From assembly GCF_000025565.1 (NCBI RefSeq), contig NC_014121.1, forward strand, positions 2,294,001 to 2,358,000: a DNA stretch of 64,000 bases, in the 5' to 3' direction. Positions 63,497-64,000 of the stretch are shown piece by piece (position 1 is the first letter of the stretch; each line of letters starts with the position of its first letter). The notes below the pieces were generated by a model. That model did not search any database, had not been told where the DNA came from, and saw only the letters and a list, made by a program, of their open reading frames with translations. Origin of the DNA: Enterobacter cloacae subsp. cloacae ATCC 13047. Lineage in GTDB: Bacteria > Pseudomonadota > Gammaproteobacteria > Enterobacterales > Enterobacteriaceae. A program made the translations under genes and the position numbers.

Positions 63497-64000
63497 TGAA
63501 TACCATCTGGATTGCCATCGCCTCCATCAGCGTGCTGGGGTTGGTGTTTGGCCTGATTCTGGGTTACGCCTCCCGCCGATTCGCGGTGGAGGACGATCCT
63601 GTTGTTGAAAAAATCGATGAGCTTTTGCCGCAAAGCCAGTGTGGGCAGTGCGGCTATCCTGGCTGTCGTCCCTATGCAGAAGCCGTGGGTATTCAGGGTG
63701 AGAAAATCAACCGCTGTGCGCCAGGTGGCGAAGCGGTAATGCTGAAAATTGCAGCGCTGCTAAACGTCGACCCGCAACCCATTGACGGCGATGCACAGGT
63801 GCAGGAGCCCGTGCGCGCCCTCGCGGTGATTGACGAAGCGAACTGCATTGGCTGCACCAAGTGTATTCAGGCATGCCCTGTCGACGCCATTGTTGGCGCC
63901 ACCCGCGCCATGCACACCGTTGTGGCGGATCTGTGCACCGGCTGTAACCTCTGCGTGGCACCCTGCCCGACGCAATGTATTGAGTTGCGCCCGGTTGAAA
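63496..64000 (+). CDS. rsxB: RsxB, iron-sulfur subunit of the Rsx complex (partial)
   Basis: The first 168 residues of RsxB; the gene runs off the window end. An N-terminal helix ([20 protein letters not shown]) is followed by a CGQCGYPGC...RCAPGG four-Cys cluster. Two ferredoxin-type motifs follow, [12 protein letters not shown] and [12 protein letters not shown]. It is translationally coupled to rsxA and passes electrons within the Rnf-like complex. Confidence 0.95.
   Translation, partial: MNTIWIAIASISVLGLVFGLILGYASRRFAVEDDPVVEKIDELLPQSQCGQCGYPGCRPYAEAVGIQGEKINRCAPGGEAVMLKIAALLNVDPQPIDGDAQVQEPVRALAVIDEANCIGCTKCIQACPVDAIVGATRAMHTVVADLCTGCNLCVAPCPTQCIELRPVE

Overview
This window is a chromosomal segment of a member of the Enterobacteriaceae, most like the Enterobacter/Lelliottia group. 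Gene content and order follow the enteric replication-terminus region (pntAB, ydgH, folM, rstA/rstB, tus with its Ter site, fumC/fumA, manA, ydgA, malI, malX, malY, add, ydgJ, blr, cnu, ydgK, rsxAB). The smrA, abgRABT, ogt, fnr, uspE block is directly joined to pntAB, unlike E. coli K-12, and the uid operon is absent between ydgA and malI. Species assignment is inference from protein similarity and synteny recalled from memory.

Left part (1-12.4 kb) is accessory-flavoured. It holds a lipoprotein membrane-fusion protein with an RND pump, an unrecognised small membrane protein, a PRISE-like SDR divergent from a LysR regulator, umuDC behind a near-consensus LexA box, pyridoxal reductase pdxI, a Tsr-like chemoreceptor and smrA. 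From 12.7 to 18.1 kb lies the p-aminobenzoyl-glutamate module: abgR divergent from abgABT. From 18.1 to 40.4 kb is core chromosome: ogt, fnr, uspE, an MscS-type channel, pntAB, ydgH, ydgI, folM, glpM, rstA, rstB, tus, fumC, fumA, manA, ydgA and malI. Two oddities are that rstA and rstB are split by about 0.6 kb carrying a small ORF and a strong hairpin, and that a small-RNA-like unit sits between smrA and abgR.

The main accessory feature is a 14.88 kb integrated element (about 41,681-56,560) that cuts malX. It begins with a large serine integrase and ends in a 5-bp core (AACAC) shared by both junctions. Joining its ends recreates a 20-bp near-perfect palindrome (probable attP), and joining the chromosomal flanks restores malX. 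Inside are a three-gene set of overlapping unknown envelope proteins (LprI-type domain, unknown, OB-fold membrane protein) and a metal/redox cluster: CDF cation transporter, periplasmic cytochrome b562, b561-like membrane cytochrome split by an IS2-group element, and VIT/CCC1 transporter. It also carries a small serine resolvase, several IS3-family elements in different states of decay, and an inovirus Gp2/YagK-YfjJ-type putative replication initiator beside an AT-rich inverted repeat. The element is visibly AT-richer than its flanks.

Right of the element the chromosome resumes with the 3' end of malX, then malY, add, ydgJ and blr. A complete IS903-type element with 9-bp target duplications follows, and then cnu, ydgK, rsxA and the start of rsxB. 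Likely functional consequences are loss of MalX and altered malY expression.
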